A stretch of 64,000 nt of DNA, taken from contig JADBEO010000004.1 in the NCBI GenBank assembly GCA_031316315.1, forward strand, positions 1 through 64,000, given 5' to 3'. A model generated the notes under the pieces. It was not told where the DNA came from. It did no database searches and worked only from the letters and a program-made list of their open reading frames with translations. Of the stretch, positions 63,979 to 64,000 are shown one piece after another (the stretch's first letter is position 1; each line of letters begins with the position of its first letter). A program made the position numbers and the translations under genes. Source of the DNA: Chelatococcus sambhunathii. Lineage in GTDB: Bacteria; Pseudomonadota; Alphaproteobacteria; Rhizobiales; Methylopilaceae.

Positions 63979-64000
63979 GGTGTCGTCCGGCTCAGGAGTT

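Overview
The window is very GC-rich and densely coded on both strands. It looks like chromosomal DNA of a Hyphomicrobiales (Rhizobiales) alphaproteobacterium. The best clue is a 2411-residue coiled-coil protein with two N-terminal membrane segments, which matches the Growth Pole Ring protein (GPR/RgsE) of polar-growing rhizobia. Supporting clues are a DUF2336 protein, solitary Hpt proteins, a PleC/DivJ-type kinase with a CtrA-type box upstream, an Entner-Doudoroff operon, and interspersed palindromic repeats of rhizobial type. Genus cannot be fixed from the sequence.

Layout. 1-4.5 kb: edge of a conserved protein, then dgcA and dgcN (predicted D-glutamate catabolism), separated by two alpha/beta-hydrolase-type genes and a repeat. 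4.6-8.8 kb: a four-gene Mla/MCE lipid transporter operon ending at a strong shared terminator. 8.9-16.1 kb: the giant GPR-like gene. 16.4-22 kb: a CoxE-type VWA protein, a GNAT protein, a ferredoxin and a ferredoxin-NADP reductase flanking a diguanylate cyclase with a degenerate receiver, and a lone Hpt. 22.3-25.9 kb: sixA-like, ycjX and ycjF-like genes, then a less GC-rich small membrane protein. 26-31.5 kb: an RTX metalloprotease, aroC, a DEDD exonuclease, an esterase and a DsbA-fold isomerase. 31.6-35.2 kb: tRNA-Leu(UAA), a small protein with its own terminator, a CinA-like protein, a MoxR ATPase and an LrgA/LrgB pair. 35.4-43.5 kb: an RhlE-like helicase, a small protein and zwf-pgl-edd-pgi. 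43.6-51.8 kb: an antiporter, an enoyl-CoA hydratase family protein, wrbA, an FAD monooxygenase with an NDUFS6-type zinc finger gene, an alpha/beta hydrolase, cysE and an orphan polytopic membrane protein. 52-64 kb: glnE, the sensor kinase, pepN, a CitE-like protein, a lytic transglycosylase with a DUF2336 protein, and a second Hpt.

How the genes fit together. Most are housekeeping. The recurring themes are cell envelope and polar growth (GPR, Mla, transglycosylase, LrgAB) and phosphorelay or cell-cycle signalling (two Hpts, SixA, pseudo-receiver GGDEF, PleC/DivJ-like kinase, CtrA box). Central sugar catabolism is concentrated in one operon whose junctions carry two different repeat families. 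No prophage, insertion sequence, CRISPR array or replication origin was seen. Start codons were chosen by eye from ribosome-binding sites, overlaps and family N-termini; several are GTG.
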